A stretch of DNA of 64,000 bases from Methylophilales bacterium MBRSF5 (GCA_001044335.1 CP011001.1:558001-622000); one strand, 5' to 3'; positions 20,747-30,752 are shown, counted from the first letter of the stretch. Notes: a model not told the origin generated them from the sequence alone. A program made the numbers and translations.

Positions 20747-21519
20747 TACGATTGTTTACACTTAGAAAAAAGATCAAAAAAATTAGATGTAGTCATCTTT
20801 GCTACATCTTCCACTGAGATATCTTTAAGTCGGCTAATTTCCTCCGCAACATGGATTACTTTGGATGGGTCATTGGTTTTACCGCGAAAAGGAACTGGGG
20901 CTAAATATGGTGAATCTGTCTCAATTAACATCCGCTCTAAAGGTATTTTTGTTGCTGTTTCTTTTAAATCTTTGGCATTTTTAAAAGTCACAATACCTGA
21001 AAAGGAGATAAAGAAATCCAACTCAATAGCCTGCATTGCCATCTCATATGTTTCAGTAAAACAGTGCAGTACTCCTCGAGTTCCCGGCCTGAGTTCCTCT
21101 TTTAAAATTTGAATAGTATCTTCGCGAGCTTCTCGAGTATGAATAATCAGTGGCAGGTTTGCCTCATTGGCTGCACGAATGTGAGTTCTAAATCTTCTCC
21201 TTTGCCACTCTAGATCTCCTTTCAGGCGAAAATAATCTAGTCCTGTTTCCCCGATGGCAACTACTTTATCTTTTGATCCAATGTTCACTAATTCATCGAC
21301 TGTTGGCTCAACAATATCCTCATAGTCTGGATGAACTCCTATAGAGGCGAATAGATTGTCATAATTTTCGGTCAATTCATTTATTTCAGGAAATTTGTCC
21401 ATTTCCACACTGACACAAAGAGCATGTGTAACTTGATTATCCTGCATGTTAGTTAGAATCTCCGGTAAATTCTTTCTTAACTCTGGAAAATTTAAATGAC
21501 AATGTGAATCTACGTACAT
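20746..21519 (-). CDS. tatD: TatD-family metal-dependent deoxyribonuclease
   Basis: It codes for 257 residues, an amidohydrolase-type barrel. Motifs seen in order: DSHCHLNF with two metal histidines, AIGETGLDYF with the bridging glutamate, LIIHTREA and LHCFTET with further histidines, and LIETDSPYLAPVPFRGK. The family acts as a 3'-5' DNA exonuclease in repair and DNA turnover; the member beside holB is usually called YcfH. It shares one base with the holB stop (TAATG) and one with the next gene. Confidence 0.93.
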   Translation of the reverse strand: MYVDSHCHLNFPELRKNLPEILTNMQDNQVTHALCVSVEMDKFPEINELTENYDNLFASIGVHPDYEDIVEPTVDELVNIGSKDKVVAIGETGLDYFRLKGDLEWQRRRFRTHIRAANEANLPLIIHTREAREDTIQILKEELRPGTRGVLHCFTETYEMAMQAIELDFFISFSGIVTFKNAKDLKETATKIPLERMLIETDSPYLAPVPFRGKTNDPSKVIHVAEEISRLKDISVEDVAKMTTSNFFDLFSKCKQS

Positions 21520-22463
21520 TAAGCAAATATCCTTTTGTAGTCGATCATTAAGTTATCAAGAGCAATAGACTTATTAATTGTTGTTTCAGATAACCTTCGA
21601 TACTCAATTAAATTTTTATAAAAATTCAACAACTCTTTATAGGAAAGTTGATTACTGATAAGTTCAATCTGATCTAGCAGATTTTTGAAGTAGTAGACCG
21701 TACTAAACTCTTTAAAATGAGCTAGGTCAGCAATCCATTTTTGCATCAAATCGACAAAAAATTGGGGTCCTGAAGCTAACAAACTCTCATTAACATCCAT
21801 CATATCGAAACTCTTTCCACGGAGAAAAATTTTAACTATGGAATTTATGAGCTCTTTATCATCGGCCATTTGAATTGCTAAAAAAGGTTTGCGCTCAGCT
21901 AAATCTAAAAACTTAATAGCTTCTGGATGTTCATCTTTTAAATAGTCTTCACATTGCTTGTTGGTGGGTGAAGCTAGTTTATGAATCGTTGCACGACTAC
22001 GAATAGTCGGTAATATTTTGTGAAGATTGGAAGTAAGTAAAATAAAAAATGTATTATTTGGTGGCTCTTCAAGATTTTTTAACAATGCATTTGCAGCGCT
22101 TGAGGTTAAATAATGAGTGTTTTTAATAAAAATAACTTTTTTATCACGTTCGCTTGTGCTGGCTAGCTCTATAAATGAGGACAATTCTCTAATTTGGTCT
22201 ATAGTTATAACATCACTTTTTAATTCTATATTTTTATCAATGAGCCTAATGTTTGGATGTTCATAAACAAGATATCGACATGAGGGACAAGCATTGCAGG
22301 TTTTGTTTTCATCGGTTAAATTTTCACATAGTAACTTTTTTAATAGATTCTCCAATAATTGATTTGCTCCAACTCCCTCTTCGGCAACAAATAAATGTGT
22401 TTGTGTTTTTATTAAGTCTGAAATAAATGCAGAAGAATGATATTGTTCAAACCAATTGATCAT
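21519..22463 (-). CDS. holB: DNA polymerase III subunit delta-prime
   Basis: It codes for 314 residues of the clamp-loader AAA+ family. A cysteine cluster (CNACPSC plus an upstream cysteine) marks the zinc module. The sensor 1 region is KVIFIKNTHYLTSSAANALL, followed by KNLEEPPNNTFFILLTSN and the SRA arginine-finger motif in TIRSRATIHKLA. There is no functional P-loop, as expected for delta-prime. It opens the beta clamp with delta and gamma/tau. It lies between tmk (four-base overlap) and tatD. Confidence 0.93.
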   Translation of the reverse strand: MINWFEQYHSSAFISDLIKTQTHLFVAEEGVGANQLLENLLKKLLCENLTDENKTCNACPSCRYLVYEHPNIRLIDKNIELKSDVITIDQIRELSSFIELASTSERDKKVIFIKNTHYLTSSAANALLKNLEEPPNNTFFILLTSNLHKILPTIRSRATIHKLASPTNKQCEDYLKDEHPEAIKFLDLAERKPFLAIQMADDKELINSIVKIFLRGKSFDMMDVNESLLASGPQFFVDLMQKWIADLAHFKEFSTVYYFKNLLDQIELISNQLSYKELLNFYKNLIEYRRLSETTINKSIALDNLMIDYKRIFA

Positions 22464-23065
22464 TTGACTAACTCATCTAATTTTTTAGAAATAATCTGTT
22501 GTATTTGATCAATGGTTTGTGATGAATCAATCACATAAAATCTTGTGTGTGCCTTAGCTAATTCAAGGTAGACTTTTCTCACCCCATTAAAAAATGCTGA
22601 CGATTGTTTTTCAAATTTATCTAAGTTACGCTCATTGGAGATTCTAGAATGAGCGGTATCTGGGTCAAGATCAAACAAAAAAGTAAGGTCAGGGGTAAGG
22701 TTTGGATGCACCAATTCTTCTAGTGATTTAACAAAAGACTTATCAATACCCTTCCCTCCTTGCTGATAGGCATAGCTTGCATCAGTAAATCGATCACAGA
22801 TGATAGATATATTTGACTGCAGCGCAGGATGAATAACAGTAACTAGGTGTTCATGTCGTGCAGCAAACATCATCATAGTCTCGGTACCAACATCCATATC
22901 ATCATGCAAAAGTAATTGTCTTAACTTTTCACCAATTTCAGTACCACCGGGCTCTCTTGTCAGTTTATTTTGAATATTTTTTTTATTAAGGTAGTTTTGA
23001 ATAAATTCGAGGTGTGTCGATTTTCCTGCACCGTCTATTCCTTCAACTGTAATAAAATAAGCCAT
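22460..23065 (-). CDS. tmk: Thymidylate kinase
   Basis: It codes for 201 residues. The P-loop VEGIDGAGKSTHLE, the DRFTDASYAYQQGGKG stretch with the nucleotide-binding DR(F/Y) motif, and FLFDLDPDTAHSR are diagnostic. It phosphorylates dTMP to dTDP for DNA synthesis in the cytosol. Length is normal. It overlaps holB by four bases and mltG by one. Confidence 0.96.
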   Translation of the reverse strand: MAYFITVEGIDGAGKSTHLEFIQNYLNKKNIQNKLTREPGGTEIGEKLRQLLLHDDMDVGTETMMMFAARHEHLVTVIHPALQSNISIICDRFTDASYAYQQGGKGIDKSFVKSLEELVHPNLTPDLTFLFDLDPDTAHSRISNERNLDKFEKQSSAFFNGVRKVYLELAKAHTRFYVIDSSQTIDQIQQIISKKLDELVK

Positions 23066-24087
23066 TATTTTTTCTTAATTTTTCTTTGAAAAATATTTAC
23101 TGCTTTATTGTGTTCTTCAAGGGTAACTGAAAATTTATGTCTATGGTTACCCATAGAGACAAAATACAAAGCATCAGTTTTTGCTGGATTTAATGCTGCA
23201 TTAATCGACTGATAACTAACAATACATATAGGAGTTGGCGGTAATTCTTTTCTGGTGTAAGTATTATGTGGATGATCTTTTCTTAAATCTTTTTTTCTAA
23301 TGTTGCCATCAAATTTCTTAATTCCATATATCACTGTTGGATCACTCTGTAATGGCATCCCCATTTTTAGTCTATTCACAAACACACCAGATACCTCAGA
23401 GGCTTCATCATAAAAGACCACCTCTTTTTCAATGATGGACGCCATGATTAATGCTTCATATTGGTTATCGTATGGAAGATTTTGCTGTCGATGATTCCAG
23501 GCTAACTTTAGTTTCTTATCCAGGTGATTATGTGCTGTTTTTAAAAGCTCAATATCTGTGGTATTTTTTGTAAAATAATAAGTATCCGCATAAACCAGGC
23601 CCTCCAAACTTTTTGCCTCAACATTCATTAATTTTAAAATTTTTTCTTCATCAAACTCATCGACGGTTTGTTTGATATTTGGATTTTTTTTAATTAAATT
23701 AAATATCTGCTGCATGGTTTGACCCTCAACAAAAGTAATTGCGTGAGTGGTCTCTAAGCCCTGAGTAATCATACGAATAAGATCTACAGAATTATCGCCA
23801 TTATTTATTCTATAACTCCCCTTTTTAATATTATTTTGATTTCCGGTAATGTAAAAAAGAGTTTTAAATCTCCAAGTCGAGGTAATTAATCCATTGTCAT
23901 AAAACATTTTGATAACTGAATTAAGCGTTGAGCCTTCTGCAATTTCAAAATCTTGATTATTTTCAGTAATATTCACTTTGAAAAATAATAAATGGATAGA
24001 AAGGAGGATAAAAATAAGAACAAATGCAATTCTATAAAAGACGTAATGTTTATCAAACAAAAAGGCTAATAATTTATTTTTTTGCAT
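23065..24087 (-). CDS. mltG: Endolytic transglycosylase MltG
   Basis: It codes for 340 residues. One N-terminal membrane helix (about 16-35) anchors the protein in the inner membrane. The periplasmic part has a LysM-like region (ITENNQDFEIAEGSTLNSVI) and the YceG/MltG catalytic domain, with the catalytic glutamate in ASIIEKEV followed by GVFVNRLKMGMPLQSDPT and IYGIKKFDG. It cuts nascent glycan strands and so may set chain length. The ATG overlaps pabC by 14 bases. Confidence 0.95.
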   Translation of the reverse strand: MQKNKLLAFLFDKHYVFYRIAFVLIFILLSIHLLFFKVNITENNQDFEIAEGSTLNSVIKMFYDNGLITSTWRFKTLFYITGNQNNIKKGSYRINNGDNSVDLIRMITQGLETTHAITFVEGQTMQQIFNLIKKNPNIKQTVDEFDEEKILKLMNVEAKSLEGLVYADTYYFTKNTTDIELLKTAHNHLDKKLKLAWNHRQQNLPYDNQYEALIMASIIEKEVVFYDEASEVSGVFVNRLKMGMPLQSDPTVIYGIKKFDGNIRKKDLRKDHPHNTYTRKELPPTPICIVSYQSINAALNPAKTDALYFVSMGNHRHKFSVTLEEHNKAVNIFQRKIKKK

Positions 24088-24895
24088 ATTCTAAATTAAG
24101 GTTTCTATTTAATTCTTTAACGATTTCTAAGTTAGTGTCAAACGTAAATTCATCGTATTTTTTTACTGGAATAACTCCATAAACTGAGTTCATCATATAC
24201 ATTTCTTGATATCGATTCACTTTATCATAATAGATAGATTTAAAATCATAAGCTATATTATTTTTAGTTAAATAATTGACTAGAAGTTCACGACTAACCC
24301 CAACGAGCCCTGACTCTTGATTACTTGGTAATATAAATTTTGATTTTGTCCGAAAAAAAATACAGTGAAATGCTCCCTCAATAACTCTGTTTTTTTGATC
24401 CAAAAAGACTCGATCGGTAATATGTGCTTTTTTACCTTCCAAGGCAAGAACATTTAATATGCGATTGAGGTGTTTTAATTCAGAAATGATATTTTTTTCA
24501 ATTGGAAAATGTACTGATTCAACTAGAACACCCTTTTGACTCTCAATGAGACGCTTATGATCAAAGTCATATGATTGAATCACTATATTTGGCTGGATAG
24601 TCCGATCATATAGGTAACCTCGGCTAGATTCTCCTCTAGTTATAATCACCTTGATAATTTTTATACTGGATTGATTACAAACTTTTAAAACATCAGCTAA
24701 TAAAACATCCTTTTTCGGAGCTTTGATGCCAATGATTTTTGCATCATTTTTTAATTTTTTATAATGCAGACTAAAGTGAGGTATCTTTCCATTATTGTAG
24801 ACAAATGTTCTGAACACTCCATCACCGAATTGAAAACCTCGGTCATTAATTGAAATTAGATTGGTAAATTTTCCATTAACAAGTGTTTTATTCAC
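24074..24895 (-). CDS. pabC: Aminodeoxychorismate lyase (class IV aminotransferase fold)
   Basis: It codes for 273 residues of the fold-type IV PLP enzymes. NDRGFQFGDGVFRTF near the start and the PLP lysine in ELKHLNRIL match PabC, which splits 4-amino-4-deoxychorismate into p-aminobenzoate and pyruvate for folate. Context (acpP-fabF-pabC-mltG-tmk) supports this over branched-chain or D-amino acid aminotransferases of the same fold. No pabA/pabB lies in the window. Confidence 0.9.
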   Translation of the reverse strand: MNKTLVNGKFTNLISINDRGFQFGDGVFRTFVYNNGKIPHFSLHYKKLKNDAKIIGIKAPKKDVLLADVLKVCNQSSIKIIKVIITRGESSRGYLYDRTIQPNIVIQSYDFDHKRLIESQKGVLVESVHFPIEKNIISELKHLNRILNVLALEGKKAHITDRVFLDQKNRVIEGAFHCIFFRTKSKFILPSNQESGLVGVSRELLVNYLTKNNIAYDFKSIYYDKVNRYQEMYMMNSVYGVIPVKKYDEFTFDTNLEIVKELNRNLNLEYAKK

Positions 24896-24913
24896 AACTT
24901 ATTACAGTAAGTA

Positions 24914-26146
24914 TCAAATGGTGTTAAATACTAAACTACCATTAGTTCCACCGAAACCAAAATTATTTTTTAATGCAGCTTTAACTTGAAGATCTCTAGC
25001 TTCATTAGGAACATAATCCAGATCACATTCAGGATCAGGGTCTGTAAGGTTGATAGTTGGTGGTGATTTTTGGTGATGCAAGGTTAAAACTGTAAAAATT
25101 GATTCAATACCCCCTGCGCCACCTAAGAGATGACCCGTCATTGATTTGGTTGAATTTACAGCTAATTTGTATGCATGATCTCCAAAGAGCTCTTTAAGGG
25201 CATTAGTTTCATTAATATCACCCAATGGTGTCGAGGTACCGTGAGCATTAATAAAACCAATATCTTGTGGATTTAAATTCGCATTTTTTAAAGCATTAGC
25301 CATCGACCTTCTTGGTCCATCAGTCGACGGAGCTGTAATATGATATGCATCCGCACTCATTCCGTAACCAGAGAGCTCAGCATAGATTTTAGCGCCCCGT
25401 TTTTTTGCAGACTCATATTCTTCTAACACCATTACCCCGGCTCCTTCTCCAATGACAAAACCATCACGGCCTTTATCCCATGGTCTTGATGCTGATGCTG
25501 GATCATCATTTCGATTTGATAATGCTTTTGCGGAGGCAAAGCCTGCAACAGATAACTCTGTAATTGCCGCTTCTGAGCCACCAGCAACCATAACATCTGC
25601 GTCACCATATTCAATCATTCTTGCCGCATCACCAATACAGTGAGTTCCGGTAGTGCAAGCAGTAACTATTGAAATATTTGGACCTTTAAGCCCATACATG
25701 ATTGATAAATTACCAGAAATCATATTGATAATGGTTCCTGGAATAAAAAATGGAGAAACTCTTCGTGGCCCAGATTCATCGTATGTATTATTAGTACTTT
25801 CAATCATACCCAAACCACCAATGCCTGATCCAATTGCTACACCAATTCTTTCAGCATTTTGCTCATTCACTTCCAACCCAGAATCATTAAATGCCTCGAT
25901 ACCAGCCACTAAACCATACTGAATGAAGGCATCAATTCTTCTAACTTCTTTTGGAGGTAAATACTTGCTAGGATCAAAGTCTTTAACTTCGCCAGCAACT
26001 TGTGATGCAAAAGCACTGGCATCAAACTTTGTGATTTTGGTTATACCAGAAACGCCATTTAATGCGTTATTCCAGGATTCATTCACTCCTATTCCAATAG
26101 GAGTGACCAAACCCAGTCCAGTCACAACGACTCTTCTGCGAGACAT
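24914..26146 (-). CDS. fabF: 3-oxoacyl-ACP synthase II
   Basis: It codes for 410 residues, a thiolase-fold condensing enzyme. The active-site triad is visible: Cys in [16 protein letters not shown], His in [11 protein letters not shown] and His in [13 protein letters not shown], with the C-terminal [12 protein letters not shown]. FabF elongates acyl-ACP with malonyl-ACP. No fabB is in the window. It follows acpP by eight bases. Confidence 0.97.
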   Translation of the reverse strand: MSRRRVVVTGLGLVTPIGIGVNESWNNALNGVSGITKITKFDASAFASQVAGEVKDFDPSKYLPPKEVRRIDAFIQYGLVAGIEAFNDSGLEVNEQNAERIGVAIGSGIGGLGMIESTNNTYDESGPRRVSPFFIPGTIINMISGNLSIMYGLKGPNISIVTACTTGTHCIGDAARMIEYGDADVMVAGGSEAAITELSVAGFASAKALSNRNDDPASASRPWDKGRDGFVIGEGAGVMVLEEYESAKKRGAKIYAELSGYGMSADAYHITAPSTDGPRRSMANALKNANLNPQDIGFINAHGTSTPLGDINETNALKELFGDHAYKLAVNSTKSMTGHLLGGAGGIESIFTVLTLHHQKSPPTINLTDPDPECDLDYVPNEARDLQVKAALKNNFGFGGTNGSLVFNTI

Positions 26147-26154
26147 TTTAGGAA

Positions 26155-26388
26155 TTATTGATTGTTATTGATGTAATCAATAGCTTGTTGAACAGTTGTA
26201 ATTTTTTCAGCTTGTTCGTCAGGAATTTCTGTGCCGAATTCTTCTTCAAGAGCCATTACTAATTCAACTGTGTCGAGGGAGTCCGCACCTAAATCATCAA
26301 TGAAAGATGATTCGTTTTTAACACTAGCTGCGTCTGTACCTAATTGCTCAGATACAATTTTTTTAACTCTTTGTTCGATGTCAGACAT
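26155..26388 (-). CDS. acpP: Acyl carrier protein
   Basis: It codes for 77 residues, strongly acidic. The phosphopantetheine serine is in [15 protein letters not shown] (about Ser37). It carries growing acyl chains and also supplies acyl donors to LpxA, LpxD and PlsX, all encoded in this window. A near-perfect ribosome-binding site, AAGGGG at 26401-26396, lies seven bases before the ATG. This is stronger than those of the neighbours and fits the high amount of ACP needed. Confidence 0.98.
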   Translation of the reverse strand: MSDIEQRVKKIVSEQLGTDAASVKNESSFIDDLGADSLDTVELVMALEEEFGTEIPDEQAEKITTVQQAIDYINNNQ

Positions 26389-26395
26389 CTAATTA

Positions 26396-26401
26396 CCCCT
26401 T
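26396..26401 (-). promoter_or_regulatory. Strong Shine-Dalgarno site of acpP
   Basis: AAGGGG on the minus strand, seven bases before the acpP ATG. Most genes of this operon rely on overlap coupling or weak sites, so this one stands out. Confidence 0.7.
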
Positions 26402-26464
26402 AAATATTAAAAAACGCTATTTTAGCAAAAAGAATCAATTTTGATGCAAAAAAGTTCATTTTTT

Positions 26465-27199
26465 TTACACCATCAACATGCCGCCATTGACATGAATTGT
26501 TTCGCCTGTTATGAAGGATGAATCCTCAGATGCAAGAAAGCAAACCGTCTTTGCCACATCTTCTGGATTACCTAGCCTAGCCAAAGGGATCAAGCTGATT
26601 AGTTTATCCTTGTGCTCATCATTTAGTCCCTTGGTCATATCCGTATCAATAAAACCCGGTGCAACGCAATTAACGGTAATATTTCTACTACCCAACTCCT
26701 GAGCCAATGATTTAGAAAAACCTGCGATACCAGCTTTAGTTGCAGCATAATTTACTTGTCCCGCATTACCCATATGGCCAACTACTGAGGAGATATTAAT
26801 AATTCTTCCGGATCTTTTTTTCATCATAGGTCTTAAAACAGCCTGTGATAATTTGTAGACAGATTTTAGGTTAGTCTGAATAACGCTATCCCAATCATCA
26901 TCAGACATTCTCATAAGTAAAGTATCTTTTGTAATACCAGCATTATTGACTAAAACATCAATATCGCCATGATTTTCAGATATTGTTGAAATTAGATTGG
27001 TGATTGAGTCATTGTCATTAACATTCAAAACATATCCCTTACCCTCTAGATTATGAATTTGAAAGTTTTTTTCAATTATTTCTGCACCCTGTGGAGATGT
27101 CGCTGTCCCTATCGTCAAAAACCCTTGTTTCGATAACTCAACTGCGATTGCAGCCCCTATTCCTCGACTTGCTCCTGTAACTAATGCTATTTTTTTCAT
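26465..27199 (-). CDS. fabG: 3-oxoacyl-ACP reductase
   Basis: It codes for 244 residues of the short-chain dehydrogenase family. The cofactor motif is ALVTGASRGIGAAIA, the catalytic serine lies in INISSVVGHMG, and the YxxxK pair in YAATKAGIAGFSK. It reduces 3-oxoacyl-ACP with NADPH. It sits between fabD (14-base gap) and acpP (76-base gap, AT-rich, which may hold an extra acpP promoter). Confidence 0.97.
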   Translation of the reverse strand: MKKIALVTGASRGIGAAIAVELSKQGFLTIGTATSPQGAEIIEKNFQIHNLEGKGYVLNVNDNDSITNLISTISENHGDIDVLVNNAGITKDTLLMRMSDDDWDSVIQTNLKSVYKLSQAVLRPMMKKRSGRIINISSVVGHMGNAGQVNYAATKAGIAGFSKSLAQELGSRNITVNCVAPGFIDTDMTKGLNDEHKDKLISLIPLARLGNPEDVAKTVCFLASEDSSFITGETIHVNGGMLMV

Positions 27200-27213
27200 A
27201 ATTAATCTCTGCT

Positions 27214-28131
27214 TTATAATTCTTTGAATGCTTCATCAGAATTTATTGTGAAGTGTTTAATATCTTCTGACTTAGTAATTCTTCTGTTTAGACCCCAAAG
27301 TACTTTACCAGGGCCAGATTCAATAAAATTACTCACCCCTTGCTTTTCTAGATATTGAATTGATGCAGTCCACTTCACTGGATTGAATAACTGAGCAATA
27401 AGATTTTCTTTTATCAGGTTTCTATCAACCACGCCTGTTGCATTTACATTTTGAACAATTGGAATATCTGCATCATTAAACTCAAAATCATTTAAGTAAC
27501 TTTCAAAATCTTCTGCAGCTGAACGCATTAAGCTACAGTGAGATGGAACACTCACTGGCAGTAAAAGAGCTCTTTTTGCACCACTATCTTTAAATTTCTC
27601 CAAAGACTGTCCAATTAATTTCTTCTCACCTGCCACTACAATTTGCCCCGGTGAGTTGTAATTGACAGGCTCAATCACTCCAGTTGATTGCAATGTCTTG
27701 CAAATCCCCTCAACAACAGTGTCTTCCAAGCCTAAGATAGCAGCCATAGCTCCCTCTCCTGTAGGAACAGCATTTTGCATCAGCTGAGCCCGTTTCTGAA
27801 CAATTTGTATTGCTGCGTCAATAGAAAAAACCCCTGCAACACATGCCGCAGTAATCTCACCAAGGCTATGACCTGCAACATAGTCAACCTGCAAACTCGA
27901 TTTTTTTTCCTTTAGTAACAGATAAGTTACGTAGCCCGACAAAAACATAATAGGCTGGGTGTAAATAGTTTGATTAATCTTGTCATTGTCAGATGTTATT
28001 AAATCTAACAGATCTTCACCAAAAATATCTGATCCCATATCAAATACTTCTTTAATAAGGCTACTATCAAACCCGTCCATCATTCCAATTGATTGAGACC
28101 CCTGTCCAGGAAATAGCAAGACACTTTTCAT
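27214..28131 (-). CDS. fabD: Malonyl-CoA:ACP transacylase
   Basis: It codes for 305 residues. LLFPGQGSQSIGMM at the start, the GHSLGE nucleophile elbow with the catalytic serine, and PSHCSLMRSAAEDF with the catalytic histidine define the family. It loads malonyl groups onto ACP. It lies one base from fabH. Confidence 0.97.
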   Translation of the reverse strand: MKSVLLFPGQGSQSIGMMDGFDSSLIKEVFDMGSDIFGEDLLDLITSDNDKINQTIYTQPIMFLSGYVTYLLLKEKKSSLQVDYVAGHSLGEITAACVAGVFSIDAAIQIVQKRAQLMQNAVPTGEGAMAAILGLEDTVVEGICKTLQSTGVIEPVNYNSPGQIVVAGEKKLIGQSLEKFKDSGAKRALLLPVSVPSHCSLMRSAAEDFESYLNDFEFNDADIPIVQNVNATGVVDRNLIKENLIAQLFNPVKWTASIQYLEKQGVSNFIESGPGKVLWGLNRRITKSEDIKHFTINSDEAFKEL

Positions 28132-28132
28132 A

Positions 28133-29083
28133 TTAAACCTTTATAAGTGATGAGCCCCAGGTAAATCCTCCACCAAAAGCCTCCATTAAAATTATTTCAT
28201 TCTTCTTAATGCTTCCAGAAGTAATACCTTCGTTAAGAGCCAAGGGAATCGATGCAGCAGAAGTATTGCCATGTTTGCTGATTGTGACAATCACTTTATC
28301 CATAGTCATATCTAATTTTTTAGCTGTTGCTTGAAGAATCCTAATGTTAGCTTGATGAGGGACAAGCCAATCAATATCTCCCTTTGAAAAATCAGTTCCT
28401 TGAAGAGTTTCATCAACGATTTGATCAAGTGTATTCACAGCAATTTTAAAGACTGCATTTCCTTGCATTTCTATTGTATTAGGTTTGTTATCTTTAGGTT
28501 TACGAGGTACGTGTAATAGATCCTCATATTCTCCATTACTATTTATAATGCTTTTAATAATGCCCGGCTCTTCTGATGCCTCTAGAATAACTGCGCCTGC
28601 TCCATCACCCCAAAGAATCGCGTTTGAGCGATCGGTATAATCAGTAATGGTTGACATGCAATCAGCTCCAATAACTAAAATTTTCTGATACATGCCAGAT
28701 TTAATAAAGCTATCAGCGGTTGTTAAGGCGTATATAAAGCCACTACACACAGCCTGAACATCAAAAGCAGGAATATTTTTTATACCTAACTTACGTTGAA
28801 CCGAACAAGCTACACTAGGAAAAATTTTATCAGGCGTTGTGGTCGCGACAATGATTAAATTAATATCATTTTTATCATAAGAAGATTTCTCAATGGCATC
28901 TAATGCAGCAAAATATGCAAGGTCGGAGGTAAACTGACCATCTTCAACAATATGCCTTTGTTCTATACCTGTTCTGGTTCGAATCCACTCATCGGAGGTA
29001 TCAAAAATTTTTTCAAGATCTGTATTGGATAATATTTTTTTTGGCAAAAAAGATCCTGTAGCCACAATTTTTGAGTAACTCAT
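28133..29083 (-). CDS. fabH: 3-oxoacyl-ACP synthase III
   Basis: It codes for 316 residues. The catalytic cysteine is at about residue 113 (DVQAVCSGFIYAL), the histidine in WLVPHQANIRI and the asparagine in ISKHGNTSAASIP; FGGGFTWGSSL closes the fold. FabH starts acyl chains by condensing acetyl-CoA with malonyl-ACP. It follows plsX by two bases. Confidence 0.97.
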   Translation of the reverse strand: MSYSKIVATGSFLPKKILSNTDLEKIFDTSDEWIRTRTGIEQRHIVEDGQFTSDLAYFAALDAIEKSSYDKNDINLIIVATTTPDKIFPSVACSVQRKLGIKNIPAFDVQAVCSGFIYALTTADSFIKSGMYQKILVIGADCMSTITDYTDRSNAILWGDGAGAVILEASEEPGIIKSIINSNGEYEDLLHVPRKPKDNKPNTIEMQGNAVFKIAVNTLDQIVDETLQGTDFSKGDIDWLVPHQANIRILQATAKKLDMTMDKVIVTISKHGNTSAASIPLALNEGITSGSIKKNEIILMEAFGGGFTWGSSLIKV

Positions 29084-29085
29084 AA

Positions 29086-30096
29086 TTAGATTAATTTTTG
29101 ATCTATTTTTAACTGTTTGGAAATTTTAGCAATCATCTTACTATTCGCCTCCTCATAGGCAGTCATTAAGGCATGCTCAAACGAGAATGCATCTGCACTA
29201 CCATGACTCTTCACAACTATACCATTTATTCCCAAAAAAGCAGCGCCATTGTAACGCCTTGGATCGAGTCTCTTTTTAAAAGCTTTTAAAACAGGGAGGG
29301 AGAATAATGCCAAAAACTTTGTACCAATATTTTTCTTGAATTCTTGTCCAAGAAAGTCAGCAAACATTTTTGCTAAGCCCTCGGTGGTTTTCAAGGAAAT
29401 ATTACCAACAAAACCATCGCAAACTACAACGTCAGTTGTACCTTTAAAAATATCATTTCCTTCAACGTTGCCATAAAAATTTAAATGACTCTTTTTTAAT
29501 AATTCATAAGTTTCTTTGGTGACTTCATTACCTTTAATAGATTCTGAACCGATATTTAAAAGCCCAACTGATGGTTTCTTTTTTTTCGATATCACCGCAG
29601 AAAGTATGGACCCCATAATAGCAAATTGAGTTAAATGATGACTTGTACAATCAGCATTAGCTCCCAAATCCAGCATACAAGATGTTCCTTTTTGATTTGG
29701 CAGGAATGACGCGATGGCTGGACGATCAATTCCAGGTAACATCCTTAAGACAAATCTACCTGTGGCCATTAAGGCTCCAGTATTACCGGCACTCACAATA
29801 GCATCTGCTACCCCTTCTTTTACCAAATTAATGGCAAGTCGCATTGATGAGCTTTTCTTATTTTTAAGTGCAGATTGGGGAGATTCGTCCATTGTAACGA
29901 ATTGTGTTGTGTGAATTATTGATAATCTGTCAAAAGACTCTATAGGTTTTTTTAAAAACTTTTTTATTGTAGATTGATTACCAACTAAAGTAATGGAGGC
30001 ATCAGGGTGTGATTTAAGGAAATTTAAGGAAGCTGGAACAGTGATTTTGGGACCAAAATCACCGCCCATTGCATCAACAGATATTGATACAGTCAT
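29086..30096 (-). CDS. plsX: Phosphate acyltransferase PlsX
   Basis: It codes for 336 residues. SVDAMGGDFGPKITVPA at the start, SAGNTGALMATGRF, and VVCDGFVGNISLKTTEGLA are the family hallmarks. It turns acyl-ACP into acyl-phosphate, which PlsY uses to make lysophosphatidate. It lies just after rpmF and before fabH, the normal order. Confidence 0.97.
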   Translation of the reverse strand: MTVSISVDAMGGDFGPKITVPASLNFLKSHPDASITLVGNQSTIKKFLKKPIESFDRLSIIHTTQFVTMDESPQSALKNKKSSSMRLAINLVKEGVADAIVSAGNTGALMATGRFVLRMLPGIDRPAIASFLPNQKGTSCMLDLGANADCTSHHLTQFAIMGSILSAVISKKKKPSVGLLNIGSESIKGNEVTKETYELLKKSHLNFYGNVEGNDIFKGTTDVVVCDGFVGNISLKTTEGLAKMFADFLGQEFKKNIGTKFLALFSLPVLKAFKKRLDPRRYNGAAFLGINGIVVKSHGSADAFSFEHALMTAYEEANSKMIAKISKQLKIDQKLI

Positions 30097-30104
30097 TTAA
30101 ATAG

Positions 30105-30284
30105 TTACTCAGGTTTGTCTTGAATAACTTTTTTACCTTTGTAAAATCCTGTTGGTGATACATGATGTCTTAAATGTACTTCTCCAGTGGTTGGCTCAAC
30201 TGCCAAAGCTGGATTATCAAGACCGTCATGCGACCTTTTCATATTTCTTCTTGAAGGTGATTTTTTACTCTTTTGAACAGCCAT
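30105..30284 (-). CDS. rpmF: 50S ribosomal protein L32
   Basis: It codes for 59 residues starting [20 protein letters not shown], the standard L32 start, followed by [20 protein letters not shown] and FYKGKKVI. It is a small zinc-free-looking variant: the usual pairs of zinc cysteines are absent. It belongs to the large ribosomal subunit. Position between yceD and plsX is the conserved one. The start follows the yceD stop by 13 bases. Confidence 0.97.
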   Translation of the reverse strand: MAVQKSKKSPSRRNMKRSHDGLDNPALAVEPTTGEVHLRHHVSPTGFYKGKKVIQDKPE

Positions 30285-30297
30285 ATTTATTCCTTAA

Positions 30298-30717
30298 TTA
30301 ATTACACTCAAATGCATGTTTAGGTGAAGTAGGCAATTCTAATAGAATCTCATCCTCAATAAAAGATAATAAATCAAAATTATCAATAATTTCAATTTTA
30401 ATATCATCTATAACATGCTTTTCCGACTTGCTGCTTGCCTGTACTAATTCATAACGATTGGATGTTTTAAGTTTGAGCTCAACATCCTCCAAGCAACGAT
30501 AACATAACAGCCTCAAATCGATGTTTAACTCTAGATTTAAGAAATGTTGTCCATGAACTTCGGAAATCGAAACATCATAAAACAAGCTATCGTCATCAGA
30601 TATTTTAAAATCTGATAATCGGTTAAATTTAAAGACCGGAATTTTATCACATATCCTCTCCTTTTTTGCAATAAATCTATATAAATCAAAGTTTTGTAAA
30701 TTGTAGTTATTCTTCAT
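30298..30717 (-). CDS. YceD/DUF177 family protein, short form
   Basis: It codes for 139 residues from the ATG at 30717; an upstream ATG at 30753 would give 151 and overlap the pyruvate-carboxylase promoter. The conserved DUF177 core is seen: LLCYRCLEDVELKL with its cysteine pair, and IEDEILLELPTSPKH. The family is linked to 23S rRNA/large-subunit biogenesis and to rpmF expression. Compared with E. coli YceD (about 173 residues), the C-terminal tail of about 40-50 residues ending in an NPFAVL-like motif is missing. It probably heads the fab operon. Confidence 0.85.
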   Translation of the reverse strand: MKNNYNLQNFDLYRFIAKKERICDKIPVFKFNRLSDFKISDDDSLFYDVSISEVHGQHFLNLELNIDLRLLCYRCLEDVELKLKTSNRYELVQASSKSEKHVIDDIKIEIIDNFDLLSFIEDEILLELPTSPKHAFECN

Positions 30718-30752
30718 TAAAGTGCTAAAATAATAGGGATATATATCTCCCA

